Positions 24,999-34,055 of a DNA stretch of 64,000 nucleotides are shown in pieces; within the stretch, counting starts at the first letter, position 1; every line of letters starts with the position of its first letter. The notes under the pieces are model-generated. The model did not search any database and had not been told where the DNA came from. It saw nothing but the letters and a program-made list of their open reading frames with translations. Made by a program: the position numbers and the translations under genes. This stretch comes from Roseovarius autotrophicus (GTDB taxonomy: Bacteria; Pseudomonadota; Alphaproteobacteria; Rhodobacterales; Rhodobacteraceae), in assembly GCF_018069895.1 (NCBI RefSeq), contig NZ_JAGQDH010000006.1, positions 124,001 to 188,000 of the forward strand. The letters are read 5' to 3'.

Positions 24999-26462
24999 TC
25001 AGAACGCTTCAAGGCGCACGGGGGTCGCCGTGGCGGCATCGTGTTCCAGATGGAACCGGCGCAGCAGGTTCTGCGCGGCCTGCATCCGGTAGGCGGCAGA
25101 GGCGCGCCAATCGGTCAGCGGCGTGAAATCCTCTGTCAGCGCACGCGCCGCGGCCTCGAAACTCTCGCGCGTCCAGGGCTGCCCGTTCAGGGCCGCCTCA
25201 GTCGCCGTCGCGCGTTTGGGCGTCGCGGCCATGCCGCCAAAGGCGATGCGGGCGTTGCGGATCGTTGCCCCGGTCACGCTCATGTGGATGCCGACCGCGA
25301 CCGAGGAAATATCCTCGTCGCGCCGCTTGGAAATCTTGTAGGCGGCGTTGCGGTCGTCCTGCCCCGGCAGGGGCACGCGGATGCTCTCGACGAACTCGCC
25401 CGCCTGCCTGTCCTGCTTGCCGTAGTCGATGAAGAAATCCTGCAAGGGCAGGGTCCGACGCATCGTGCCGCGACGCAAGGTGATCTCGGCCCCGAGCGCG
25501 ATGAGCACGGGGGGCGTATCCCCGATGGGCGAGCCGTTGGCGATATTGCCGCCGACCGTGCCCATGCTGCGCACCTGCCAGCCGCCGATGCGATCCCAAT
25601 AGGCGGCAAGGTGGGGCAGATGCCGCGACAACAGGCCCTGACACTCGCTATAGCTTGCTCCCGCGCCGATCAGCAGGCTTTTGCCGTCCTGCACGACGGA
25701 TTTCATCTCATCGAGATGGCCGGTGAAGATCGCCGGGCCGATGGGCCGCAGGAACTTCGTGACCCAGAGGCCGACATCCGTGGCCCCGGCGACGATGGTC
25801 GCGCCGGGATGCTCCAGCATGCAGGTGGCCAGATCATCGACATCGGCGGGCAGGATGGCGCGATTGTCCTCTGGCCCGGTCACGACGCGCCGGTGATCCC
25901 TGAGCGCCGCCAGCCGCGCGGTGATCGCCGCGCGCTCGACCGTCAGGTGGTCCGAGGCGGGTGTGCCGTAGCGGCTGATCGCATGGGCGGCGCGGATGAT
26001 CGGCGCATAGCCGGTGCAGCGGCAGAGATTGCCCTGAAGCGCGGTCTCCACCTGCGCCTCGGTCGGCTCGGGCACCTGCATCCAGAGCGCATAGAGCGAC
26101 ATGACGAAGCCGGGGGTGCAAAAGCCGCATTGGCTGCCGTGATGATCGACCATGGCCTGTTGCACCGGGTGCAACCGGCCATCGCGCCCCGCGAGATGTT
26201 CGACCGTTACGACATGACAGCCATCGACCGAGGCCAGAAACCGGATGCAGGCATTGACCGGGCCGTAGCTCAGCCCCGCCGCATCAAGCCGCCCGACCAG
26301 CACGGTGCAGGCCCCGCAATCGCCCTCGGCACAGCCCTCCTTGGTGCCGGTGAGGCGCTGATCGAGGCGCAGGAAATCAAGCAGGGTCTGGTTCGCCGCC
26401 ACCTCGGGCAGGCAGATGTCACGCCCGTTGAGAATGAAACGGATATCGGTGCGATGCGTCAT
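24999..26462 (-). CDS. xdhA: xanthine dehydrogenase small subunit (2Fe-2S and FAD domains)
   Basis: This 487-residue subunit has a ferredoxin-type [2Fe-2S] domain (CAEGDCGACTVL, Cys44/49/52), a second [2Fe-2S] domain (CGFCTPG and NLCRCTGY), and a FAD domain with TIVAGATDVGLWVTKF and GGNIANGSPIGDTPP. It passes electrons from the molybdenum subunit to FAD and NAD. GGAGGGGAGGGG immediately precedes the ATG at 26462; the open frame extends further upstream, but that part lacks Fe-S homology. It is divergent from a LysR gene, which probably controls it. Confidence 0.95.
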   Translation of the reverse strand: MTHRTDIRFILNGRDICLPEVAANQTLLDFLRLDQRLTGTKEGCAEGDCGACTVLVGRLDAAGLSYGPVNACIRFLASVDGCHVVTVEHLAGRDGRLHPVQQAMVDHHGSQCGFCTPGFVMSLYALWMQVPEPTEAQVETALQGNLCRCTGYAPIIRAAHAISRYGTPASDHLTVERAAITARLAALRDHRRVVTGPEDNRAILPADVDDLATCMLEHPGATIVAGATDVGLWVTKFLRPIGPAIFTGHLDEMKSVVQDGKSLLIGAGASYSECQGLLSRHLPHLAAYWDRIGGWQVRSMGTVGGNIANGSPIGDTPPVLIALGAEITLRRGTMRRTLPLQDFFIDYGKQDRQAGEFVESIRVPLPGQDDRNAAYKISKRRDEDISSVAVGIHMSVTGATIRNARIAFGGMAATPKRATATEAALNGQPWTRESFEAAARALTEDFTPLTDWRASAAYRMQAAQNLLRRFHLEHDAATATPVRLEAF

Positions 26463-26553
26463 GATCCCCTCCCCTCCGGCGGGCCATGCCGCCGATGAAC
26501 AGGAAAACCTTACAGGCCATAATTGCATCTGAAAATCATCATAAGCGGCAAAC

Positions 26554-26576
26554 ACTTTCAACAGACCGTTGAAAGT
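26554..26576. promoter_or_regulatory. inverted repeat in the xdhA/lysR divergent promoter region
   Basis: ACTTTCAAC (26554-26562) and GTTGAAAGT (26568-26576) are perfect 9-base arms separated by AGACC. The site lies 41 bases upstream of the lysR ATG and 92 bases upstream of xdhA, the expected place for a LysR-type recognition site that autoregulates lysR and activates xdhABC. Confidence 0.65.
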
Positions 26577-26616
26577 TGTGGCGGAACAGGGCAGGTTGAT
26601 CTTCGGGGAGGTCGGC

Positions 26617-27516
26617 ATGTCCTATATCGAGAGCTTGCGGGTCTTTGTCCGGGTGATGGAGCTTGGCAGCATCACCTCGGGGGGGCGCGATCTGCGGCTG
26701 ACCCCGGCGGTAGCCAGCAAGCGGCTGAAGGAGCTGGAAAAACGCCTTGGCGTGCGGCTTTTCAACCGCACCACCCGCTCCATGACCCCGACCGAGGTGG
26801 GCACCGTGTTCTATGAAGAGGCGCGCGCCGTGCTGCTTGCGCTCGACCATGCCGAGGCGCGTGTGGCCAGCTTTTCCGAGGCCCCGCGCGGCGCGATCCG
26901 CATCACCGCGCCGCTTGGCGTGGGCCGCCGGATCGTGGCTCCGCTGGTGCCGGATTTCACCGACCGTTATCCCGAAACCGAGGTGCGTATGCGGCTCTCG
27001 GATCGGCGGATCGACATTCTGGCGGACGGTCAGGACCTGGCGTTCTTCGTGGGCGATCCCGGCGATTCAACCATGAAACTGCGCAAATTCGCCGATTGCG
27101 ACCGCGTGCTTTGTGCCGCGCCGGACTATCTGTCACGGGCGGGCGTGCCACGCACCCCCGACGACCTGTTGCACGGCCATAACTGCCTTCTGCTGCGCTA
27201 TCCGCGCTCGCCGGAATATTTCTGGACGCTGCGCACCGGGATGGGGCCGCGCAAGCTCGACGTGACGGGCAGATACGATGCCGATGATGGCGACGTGCTG
27301 ACCGACTGGGCGCTCATGGGGCGCGGAATCGTCAACAAGCCCCGCTTTGATGTGCGCGACCATCTGGCAAGCGGGCGGCTGGTCGAGATCCTGCCCGACA
27401 CGCCGCCGATGCCGACGATCTTTGGTTGCCTCTATCCGCACAAGAAGTTGCAGGATCCCAAGGTGCGGCTTTTCGTCGAACATATCGCGCGGCACTGCAA
27501 ACGCTTTTTCGCCTGA
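26617..27516 (+). CDS. LysR-family regulator next to the xdh operon
   Basis: This 299-residue LysR-type regulator has a winged HTH in residues 3-62 (RDLRLTPAVASKRLKELEKRLGVRLFNR) and a substrate-binding-like C-terminal domain with IRITAPLGVGRRIVAPLV and DWALMGRGIVNKP. GGGGAGG precedes the ATG by four bases. It is divergent from xdhA, with 154 bases and an inverted repeat between them, and convergent with the AllE gene six bases beyond its end. I infer regulation of xanthine oxidation and perhaps of the neighbouring ureide genes. The inducer is unknown. Confidence 0.88.
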   Translation: MSYIESLRVFVRVMELGSITSGGRDLRLTPAVASKRLKELEKRLGVRLFNRTTRSMTPTEVGTVFYEEARAVLLALDHAEARVASFSEAPRGAIRITAPLGVGRRIVAPLVPDFTDRYPETEVRMRLSDRRIDILADGQDLAFFVGDPGDSTMKLRKFADCDRVLCAAPDYLSRAGVPRTPDDLLHGHNCLLLRYPRSPEYFWTLRTGMGPRKLDVTGRYDADDGDVLTDWALMGRGIVNKPRFDVRDHLASGRLVEILPDTPPMPTIFGCLYPHKKLQDPKVRLFVEHIARHCKRFFA

Positions 27517-27522
27517 CCCGGC

Positions 27523-28362
27523 TCAGCGGCGGCCGCCCCCCGGCGGGCAAAGCGGCATGTGGCGGTTCACATCCTTGTAAAGCAGATAGCGGAACCGCCC
27601 TGGCCCCCCGGCATAGCACGCCTGCGGGCAGAAGGCGCGCAACCACATGTAATCGCCCGCCTCCACCTCTACCCAGTCCCGGTTGAGGCGATAAACCGCC
27701 TTGCCTTCAAGCACGTAAAGCCCGTGCTCCATCACATGGGTTTCAAGAAACGGAATGACCGCTCCCGGCTCCAGCGTGACGATGGTCACATGCATGTCGT
27801 GGCGCAGGTCGGCGGGATCGACAAAGCGCGTCGTCGCCCATTTTCCCTCTGTCCCCGGCATGGGCGTGGGGGCGATGTCATTTTCGTTCAGGATCAGAGG
27901 CGCGGGCGCGCCAAGCCCCTCGACCGGCTCATAGGCCTTGCGCAACCAATGGAACCGCAGCGTTTCATCCCCGCGATTGTGCAGGGTCCAGCCTTGCGCT
28001 GCGGGCAGATAGGCATAGCCGCCCGGCGTCAGCCGATGCGTTGTGCCGCCGAGCTTGAGCGCCGCCTCACCCTCTACGACAAACAGCACGCCCTCGGCCT
28101 GCGCATCGCTCTCGGGACGGTCCGAACCGCCGCCGGGCTGCACCTCCATGATGTAATGCGAAAAGGTCTCGGCAAAGCCGCTCATCGGGCGCGCGATCAC
28201 CCAAAGCCGCGTGCCCTCCCAGAACGGCAGAAAGCTGGTCACGATATCGCGCATCGTGCCCTTGGGGATCACCGCATAGGCCTCGGTGAACACGGCGCGA
28301 TCGGTCAGAAGCTGATCCTGTCCGGGGTGGCCGCCGTGGGGCGCGAAATATTTGCTGGTCAT
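27523..28362 (-). CDS. allE: (S)-ureidoglycine aminohydrolase (bicupin, YlbA/AllE)
   Basis: This 279-residue protein has two cupin domains (about residues 60-125 and 190-260) and the family opening YFAPHGGHPGQ. SGFAETFSHYIMEVQPGGGSD and the C-terminal FLETHVMEHGLYVLEGKAVYRL (given piecewise) carry the metal-binding His/Glu residues. It converts (S)-ureidoglycine to (S)-ureidoglycolate with release of ammonia, the step before AllA. It is on the minus strand after the NCS2 permease and AllA genes. No allantoate amidohydrolase producing its substrate is seen in the window. Confidence 0.9.
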   Translation of the reverse strand: MTSKYFAPHGGHPGQDQLLTDRAVFTEAYAVIPKGTMRDIVTSFLPFWEGTRLWVIARPMSGFAETFSHYIMEVQPGGGSDRPESDAQAEGVLFVVEGEAALKLGGTTHRLTPGGYAYLPAAQGWTLHNRGDETLRFHWLRKAYEPVEGLGAPAPLILNENDIAPTPMPGTEGKWATTRFVDPADLRHDMHVTIVTLEPGAVIPFLETHVMEHGLYVLEGKAVYRLNRDWVEVEAGDYMWLRAFCPQACYAGGPGRFRYLLYKDVNRHMPLCPPGGGRR

Positions 28363-28490
28363 GGTCTGTCCCGATGGTCTGAGTTGGTCCTGTTATGGGG
28401 GGGCGCGGCGCTGCGAGACCAGAGATGCGTGGGGCCACCGCCCCGCGCACCTCCCGATGTGATCGCTACGGGCGCATCCCATGAGTTCCG

Positions 28491-29897
28491 TTACGTATTG
28501 CTCCGCCCCTGTCCTGCCATGCCGCCCGAAACCTCCTCTGTCGCTTCATCCGCAAGTTCTTGCGGCAGGACAAGGTTGAGCACGATGGCGATGACGGCGG
28601 CGGGCAGGATACCCGAGGTGGCCAGAACCTTGAGCGTCGCGGGCAGGTGTTGCAACGCGCCCGGCTCCAGTTGCAGGCCGAGACCGAGAGACAGGGAAAT
28701 GGCGAAAATCACCATGTTACGCCGGTTCCATGTCACATCCGACAGCATCGACACGCCTGCCGCCACCACCATGCCGAACATCACGATCACCCCGCCCCCA
28801 AGAACCTCGATCGGCACCGACGAGATCACCGCGCCGATCTTGGGCAGAAGGCCACAGAGGACCAGGAAGAGCGCGCCGATGGTCACCACCCCCCGGCTCA
28901 TCACGCCGGTCATGGCGATGAGGCCGACATTCTGGCTGAACGATGTGTTGGGCAGCGCGCCAAAGAGGCCCGACACGGCGGTGCCGAACCCGTCGGCAAA
29001 GGTCGCGCCCTCTATCTCGCGGTCGGTCGCCTCGCGGTCGGCCCCGCCCTTGGTGATGCCCGAGACATCGCCCACCGTCTCGACCGCTGAGACGAAAGAC
29101 ATGGCGCAAAACCCGATGATCGCCGCGACCGAGAATTCGATCCCGAAATGCAGCGGGTTGGGCAGGGCGAACGAGGCGGCGCGCCCGACATTGCCGAGGT
29201 CCACCTCGCCCAGCACAAAGGCCACGGCATATCCCACCAAGAGGCCGATCAGCACCGCCGAGATCGACAGCATCCCGCGCGCAAAGAACTTCAACCCCAA
29301 CGTCACCACAATCACCGTGCCCGCCATGAACCAGTTGCGGCCCGAGCCATAAGCCTCGGTGCCGATGGCTGGCACACCGCCCGCCGCGTATTGCACCCCG
29401 ACCTTGACCAGAGCCAGACCGATCATCGTGACCACCAGGCCGGTGACCAGCGGCGGCAGGGCAAAGCGCAGCCTGCCGATGAACAACCCGAGAAAGGCGT
29501 GAAAGAGGCCACCCACAACGATCCCGCCCATCAGCACGGCAATCGCCTCGACGCCCTTGCCCGCGACCAGCGGGATCATGATCGGGATGAAGGCAAAGCT
29601 GGTGCCCTGCACGATCGGCAGGCGCGCGCCGACCGGGCCGACGCCGATGGATTGAAACAGGGTGGCGACGCCGGCAAAGAACATCGACATCTGGATCATG
29701 TAGATCATCTGCGGGAAGTCGGGGCTGTTGGAGCCGAAGCCGAACCCCGCCGCGCCGCAGACGATGATCGCGGGCGTCACGTTCGAGACAAACATCGCCA
29801 GAACGTGCTGAATCCCGAGTGGCACGGCCTGAACGAGTGGCGGCGTGTAATTCGGGTCGCGCAATTGCTCGGGCGTGCCGATGGATGCGTGGGCCAT
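28491..29897 (-). CDS. NCS2 xanthine/urate permease
   Basis: This 468-residue membrane protein has about 14 hydrophobic segments. NCS2 signatures are GTSFAF in TM3 (PIVQGTSFAFIP), SAVETVGDVSGITKGG in TM8 and FGALPNTSFSQNVGLIA in TM10, the last diagnostic for the xanthine/urate branch (PbuX/UacT-like). It likely imports urate or xanthine by H+ symport. It lies between allA and allE in the minus-strand ureide operon, so urate or allantoin-pathway substrates are plausible. The exact specificity cannot be fixed. Confidence 0.88.
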   Translation of the reverse strand: MAHASIGTPEQLRDPNYTPPLVQAVPLGIQHVLAMFVSNVTPAIIVCGAAGFGFGSNSPDFPQMIYMIQMSMFFAGVATLFQSIGVGPVGARLPIVQGTSFAFIPIMIPLVAGKGVEAIAVLMGGIVVGGLFHAFLGLFIGRLRFALPPLVTGLVVTMIGLALVKVGVQYAAGGVPAIGTEAYGSGRNWFMAGTVIVVTLGLKFFARGMLSISAVLIGLLVGYAVAFVLGEVDLGNVGRAASFALPNPLHFGIEFSVAAIIGFCAMSFVSAVETVGDVSGITKGGADREATDREIEGATFADGFGTAVSGLFGALPNTSFSQNVGLIAMTGVMSRGVVTIGALFLVLCGLLPKIGAVISSVPIEVLGGGVIVMFGMVVAAGVSMLSDVTWNRRNMVIFAISLSLGLGLQLEPGALQHLPATLKVLATSGILPAAVIAIVLNLVLPQELADEATEEVSGGMAGQGRSNT

Positions 29898-29920
29898 GGT
29901 GTCGTCTCCCTCCCTTGGGA

Positions 29921-29948
29921 CGCGCGCGGGCTCCTCCTCCCGCGCGCG
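29921..29948. other. GC-rich hairpin between allA and the NCS2 permease gene
   Basis: CGCGCGCGGG (29921-29930) and CCCGCGCGCG (29939-29948) form a 10-bp stem with an eight-base loop. No T-run follows on the minus strand. It may stabilise mRNA ends or attenuate transcription between allA and the permease gene. Confidence 0.5.
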
Positions 29949-29953
29949 CCAGG

Positions 29954-30439
29954 TTAATTCTCTATGCGGATCTCATGATCGAAATGATGTTCCTCAAGGT
30001 TCGGCCCCGCGCCGATGCGGTCGATCACGGCGAAAAGCCCCGGCGCGGCAAGCGGGCACAGCACCCCGTGCCAGACCCCGCGGTGATAGTTCACGCCTTG
30101 GCCCGGCGCGGTCAGGAAGGCCAGCGGCTGCCCCGGTCTGCCGCCTATGTCGGGGGCGACGACAACCAGAAACGGCGCCTCGGTCATCGGCAAGAACGCC
30201 TGACTGCCATCGGGGTGACGCTCGACCAGATCGAGCCGCAGGGGCAGGCGGCGCGGCTCTGCCAGAAACAGGCTGATCCCGGCGCGACCATCGGAGAAAT
30301 CAAGCCGTGCCCGGTCGTGATAGCGCCCGCATAGCCCCGCATTGATCAGCTTGTCAGGTGCGCCGCTGGTGTCGAGCACGTCACCGAAGGGCGCGAACGC
30401 CTCCGCCGTCAGGGGACGGGTTTTCAAGACCTCGGTCAT
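29954..30439 (-). CDS. allA: ureidoglycolate lyase
   Basis: This 161-residue protein matches AllA, which splits ureidoglycolate into glyoxylate and urea. Visible features are LTAEAFAPFGDVLDT near the N-terminus, RHPDGSQAFLPM, and NYHRGVWHGVLCPL with the conserved His residues. The normal length is about 160. Its ATG overlaps the stop of the PuuE-UraD gene (ATGA), so the two are translated together. The chosen ATG at 30439 removes an implausible 18-residue basic extension. Confidence 0.92.
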   Translation of the reverse strand: MTEVLKTRPLTAEAFAPFGDVLDTSGAPDKLINAGLCGRYHDRARLDFSDGRAGISLFLAEPRRLPLRLDLVERHPDGSQAFLPMTEAPFLVVVAPDIGGRPGQPLAFLTAPGQGVNYHRGVWHGVLCPLAAPGLFAVIDRIGAGPNLEEHHFDHEIRIEN

Positions 30440-31848
30440 TGTGCGACGATCTCGCGGAGCCGCAATTCGGCGATGCGCTCGACCTGACGGCATGCTTCGG
30501 CAAACTCGGTGGCGCGGTCGTTGTCGAGCCGGCGTTGAAAGGCCGCGAGGATCTCGGGCTTGGTATGGTCGCGCACGGCGATGATGAAGGGAAAGCCGAA
30601 TTTTGCCATGTATGCGTCGTTCAACGTGGTGAAGGCCACCCGTTCCGCATCGGTCAGCATGTCGAGCCCCGCGCCCGCCTGCTCCATCGTGCTCTCGCGC
30701 GTGAGCCGCCCCGCTGCCGCCAGCTTGCCCGCCAGATCGGGATGGGCGGTCAGCACGTCAAGGCGCTTGCCCTCGGGTGCTGTGCGAAACACGCGGGCCA
30801 GCGCCAGATGCACACCCGTCGCCGTGTCATGGGTCGGCCCAAGCTCGCGCTCAAACGCCGCCTCGGCGATCCAGGGGCTGTGCTCAAACACACCGCCGAA
30901 TGTGGCGACAAACGTCTCCCGGTCCATCTCGGAGGGGCGTAGGCCCTGCCTTGGGGGGTGTTCGCGCGCCCAGTGCTCGGCGATCTGCAACCGGGTGGCG
31001 AACCACACCCCGTCATGCGCGCGGAAATAATCGAGCGCGCGTTTGAGCGCGATGGCCCGGCCCGGACGCCCGGCAAGACGGCAATGCAGCCCGATCGAGA
31101 GCATTTTCGGCGCGCCTGCCTGCCCCTCGGCATAGAGAATGTCGAAACTGTCCTTCAGGTAGCTCTCGAACTGGTCGCCATTGGCAAAACCCGCCTGAAT
31201 CGCAAAGCGCATGTCGTTGCAGTCCAACGTATAGGGCAAGATCAATTGATCCTTGCCGCCCGTGCGCATCCAATAGGGCAGATCGTCGGCATAGCTGTCG
31301 GCGATATAGGCGAAATCGCCCTCCTCTGCGGCCAGTTGAACCGTGTTCATGGAACACCGCCCGGTATACCAGCCGCGCGGCGGCGCGCCCACAACCTCGG
31401 TATGCAGGGCAATCGCCTCGCGGATCTGCGCGCGCTCTTCCTCGCGGCTCATGTCCTTGTGTTCGATCCATTTCAGGCCGTGGCTTGCGATCTCCCAGCT
31501 TGCCTGCTTCATCGCAGCCAGTTGTTCGGGCGCACGCGCCAGCGCGGTGGCGACACCATAGACGGTCACCGGCAGATCGCAGAGCAGACGATGCACCCGC
31601 CAGAACCCGGCGCGGCTACCATATTCATAGATCGATTCCATGTTCCAGTGCCGCTGCCCAGGCCAGGGCGCGGCGCCGGTGATCTCCGACAAGAACGCCT
31701 CGGAGGCGGGATCGCCGTGCAGGATGTTGTTCTCGCCGCCCTCCTCGTAGTTGAGCACGATCTGAACGGCGATCTTCGCCCCGCCGGGCCAGTTGGCCAC
31801 GGGCCGCCGTGCGCCGTAGCCGGTCATGTCTCGGGGATAACGTGTCAC
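30436..31848 (-). CDS. puuE-uraD: fused allantoinase (PuuE) and OHCU decarboxylase (UraD)
   Basis: This is one 470-residue polypeptide with two enzymes. Residues about 1-300 are a PuuE-type, metal-independent allantoinase of the polysaccharide-deacetylase fold (YPRDMTGYG, VLNYEEGGENN, EIASHGLKWIEHKDM, GWYTGRCSMNT). Residues about 310-470 are the UraD domain, with AHPDLAGKL carrying the catalytic His and KFGFPFIIAVRDHTK. UraD makes (S)-allantoin from OHCU, and PuuE hydrolyses it to allantoate, so the fusion joins consecutive steps in reverse order. A GTG start at 31848 with AGGAGG eight bases upstream is preferred over an ATG 23 codons upstream that lacks homology. Confidence 0.92.
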   Translation of the reverse strand: MTRYPRDMTGYGARRPVANWPGGAKIAVQIVLNYEEGGENNILHGDPASEAFLSEITGAAPWPGQRHWNMESIYEYGSRAGFWRVHRLLCDLPVTVYGVATALARAPEQLAAMKQASWEIASHGLKWIEHKDMSREEERAQIREAIALHTEVVGAPPRGWYTGRCSMNTVQLAAEEGDFAYIADSYADDLPYWMRTGGKDQLILPYTLDCNDMRFAIQAGFANGDQFESYLKDSFDILYAEGQAGAPKMLSIGLHCRLAGRPGRAIALKRALDYFRAHDGVWFATRLQIAEHWAREHPPRQGLRPSEMDRETFVATFGGVFEHSPWIAEAAFERELGPTHDTATGVHLALARVFRTAPEGKRLDVLTAHPDLAGKLAAAGRLTRESTMEQAGAGLDMLTDAERVAFTTLNDAYMAKFGFPFIIAVRDHTKPEILAAFQRRLDNDRATEFAEACRQVERIAELRLREIVAQ

Positions 31849-32006
31849 GCCTTGGCCCTCCTGTGGCCCTTTTGGTCCACCCCATGCATAAACCAGAAAA
31901 TTGGCGATGTTTTTCAAAAAGAATGCGAAGCTGTCTTTCGGCAGAGCGGCTTTGCCTCAGATGGAGAAACCGGACTAGAAAGGCGAAGGTTTGAGGAGGC
32001 TCCAGT

Positions 32007-32360
32007 ATGACCGGCTATCTCACAACGCATGTTCTTGACACCGCGCGGGGCGTCCCCGCAGAGGGGCTGAGGATCGAGCTTTATCGGATCGAGGGCGCGG
32101 GGCGAGCCCTTCTGCGGACCCTCTGGACCAATGCGGACGGGCGCACCGATGGGCAGATCCTGCCCGCAGAGGAGTTCGCCACCGGCACCTATGAGCTGGT
32201 GTTCCACGCCGGGGCCTATCTCGATGCCTGCGGCACGCCGCCCGAGGCCCCGCGCTTTCTCGATATCATCCCGATCCGCTTCGGCATGTCCGAGCCGTCG
32301 CATTACCACGTGCCGCTGCTGCTCTCGCCCTTCGGCTATTCGACCTATCGCGGCAGTTAA
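32007..32360 (+). CDS. uraH: 5-hydroxyisourate hydrolase (transthyretin-like)
   Basis: This 117-residue protein has the [16 protein letters not shown]-terminus and the C-terminal YRGS motif that define 5-hydroxyisourate hydrolases. The catalytic His, Arg and the [16 protein letters not shown] segment are present. It hydrolyses 5-hydroxyisourate to OHCU, the substrate of the UraD domain encoded divergently 158 bases away. GAGGAGG precedes the ATG. It is cytoplasmic, with no signal peptide. Confidence 0.95.
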   Translation: MTGYLTTHVLDTARGVPAEGLRIELYRIEGAGRALLRTLWTNADGRTDGQILPAEEFATGTYELVFHAGAYLDACGTPPEAPRFLDIIPIRFGMSEPSHYHVPLLLSPFGYSTYRGS

Positions 32361-32459
32361 CGCGCGGTCTCGGTGGCGCGGATCGTGGCGGCGGTGGGTG
32401 AACAGGCCCACCATCTCACCCGGCTTGGGTTTGAGTGTGGGGTTGTCGTTCTGGCGATG

Positions 32460-32576
32460 ATCCCGCGCATGGCCCGAGCCCGTCTGGCGAGCGGCGTCCT
32501 TCACCGCCGCCGCAACGAGAGCGCGGGTGCGTGAGGGTTGGCTGGCGCTGCCGACGAAACCGATGGTCTCGCTCAT
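32460..32576 (-). pseudogene. 5' remnant of an NADPH-dependent FMN reductase-like gene
   Basis: The start codon at 32576 has an AAGAAGG ribosome binding site and an AT-rich upstream region, and the first 35 codons (SETIGFVGSASQPSRTRALV and AAAVKDAARQTG) resemble the N-terminus of SsuE/MsuE-type FMN reductases, including the PSRTRALV helix. Beyond about codon 39 the similarity ends and the frame runs antisense into uraH. I conclude that the gene was truncated. The assignment rests on a short segment. Confidence 0.5.
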
Positions 32577-32699
32577 GAACCTTCTTTTTAACGATTATAT
32601 CTATCATGATTTAGTATAATGTATATGCGCCTTGCTCCCAATCCAAAGATATCGGTGAAAAGAGAGAAAAGATGCCGTCCCGACGCGGCAGGGAGAATG

Positions 32700-34055
32700 T
32701 CAGCTTCGCTGTTTGACGATGCCAGCATGACCGCTCAGCGCGCAGGCGAGATCGGCGCATTGCAGGCGGATGTCGGGAATCGCGGTGATTTCCCACAGGG
32801 CGCCGCGCGCGCAGGGCCCGATGGCGAAGATCCGGCGAGAGGCGACGCCGCCGCGCGCGATCACCCGCGCGCCGGGGGTCGTATCCAGCCCGAGGCGCAG
32901 CGGATCGAGCCGCGCCAGCCCCCGCGCCAGCATGTTCCGGATCACCGGGGCACTGTCGGTCTCGGGGTTCCGACGGATGCCACGGCAGTTGATCGCGTGA
33001 TCGGCGATCAGCATCCGCTCGGTGCCGTCGGACCGGGCGGTGACGATGCCGGTCTGAGCGCCAATGGGCACCGCCCCGGTGAGACGCGCGCGCAGAAGCG
33101 TCAATTGCCCGGTCTCGCGCGCGGCCTCGATGGCCCGCGCCGATTGCGGCGGCATCCGGTGGCGATGCACCTCCCAGCGGCTTGCGCCGTGGCGCAGGAA
33201 ACGGGCACGCGTCCCGGTATCCCAGGATCGCCAGATGGCCGCCACATGCGGGCGCAACCCGTCAAGCACAAGCTGCCAGGGGAGGCCCTGCGCCTCGGCG
33301 GCGCGCACATGCCCGCGCAGCCAACGCAAAAGCGCGCTGACGGAGGCGCCAAGCGGCACCTCGGCGCGCCCGATCGGTTGGGCCGCGCCGTTGACATGCG
33401 GTTGTGGCAAGAGGCCCCGGCGCGACAGGCAGGTGATCGGCCCGCGATGGCCCCGCGCCAGCAGCGCCACCACATGATCCACCATCGACAGTCCGGTGCC
33501 AACGATCACCACCTGCGCATCCAGATCCTCGGGCGGGGTGAAATCCCACGCGCCGCGCAATCCGTCGCGCGGTGCGGCGGGCACCGCATGGCCGGTGGCG
33601 AGGATCGCGGTATCTGCCAGAACTACGGTCCCGTCATCAAGATGCGCGCTCACGCCTTTGTCCGTCTCCTCGATCCGCAGCACCTCGCCCGAGACGCAGC
33701 GCAGCCGGTCGTCGCGCCAGGGCGCCACGAGGCTTTCGAGATAGCGGCCATAGGTGGCGCGGCTGACAAAGCACTGTTCGGTCGCACCGCAATCCTCATC
33801 GCGCGTGCGCAGCCAACGCAGGAAATGACCGGGATCGTCGGGAAAGGCGCTCATGTTGTGAACGCGGGTGTTGAGCAGATGCTCGGGGTTGTCGGTCGCA
33901 TAGGCGATGCCGCAACCGACGATGCCGCGCTTTTCCACGATGGTGACGCGGATTTCGGGGGCGCGGTGCAACAGGTGTGTCGCCATCAGCGCCCCGCTCG
34001 CCCCGCCCCCGATGATCAGCGCATGGCGGGCGGGATGCGCGAATGTGCCGTCCAT
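32700..34055 (-). CDS. FAD/NAD(P)-binding protein (PF13454-type)
   Basis: This 451-residue protein has an N-terminal dinucleotide-binding site (ALIIGGGASGALMA) and the family motif YATDNPEHLLNTRVHNMSAF, then PGHFLRWL. A second nucleotide site, VVIVGTGLSMVDHVVALL, lies near residue 170. The pattern is that of PF13454 FAD/NAD(P)-binding proteins, possibly hydroxylases or monooxygenases of unassigned substrate. Its ATG overlaps the stop of a 49-residue membrane protein gene. It is convergent with uraH, with the FMN reductase remnant between them. A role in urate oxidation is a speculation from position only. Confidence 0.78.
   Translation of the reverse strand: MDGTFAHPARHALIIGGGASGALMATHLLHRAPEIRVTIVEKRGIVGCGIAYATDNPEHLLNTRVHNMSAFPDDPGHFLRWLRTRDEDCGATEQCFVSRATYGRYLESLVAPWRDDRLRCVSGEVLRIEETDKGVSAHLDDGTVVLADTAILATGHAVPAAPRDGLRGAWDFTPPEDLDAQVVIVGTGLSMVDHVVALLARGHRGPITCLSRRGLLPQPHVNGAAQPIGRAEVPLGASVSALLRWLRGHVRAAEAQGLPWQLVLDGLRPHVAAIWRSWDTGTRARFLRHGASRWEVHRHRMPPQSARAIEAARETGQLTLLRARLTGAVPIGAQTGIVTARSDGTERMLIADHAINCRGIRRNPETDSAPVIRNMLARGLARLDPLRLGLDTTPGARVIARGGVASRRIFAIGPCARGALWEITAIPDIRLQCADLACALSGHAGIVKQRS

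Noticed and set aside
21772..25092. Very long plus-strand open frame (about 1100 codons) opposite xdhC and xdhB
   Set aside because: It is His/Arg-rich without domains and fully antisense to the molybdenum hydroxylase genes.
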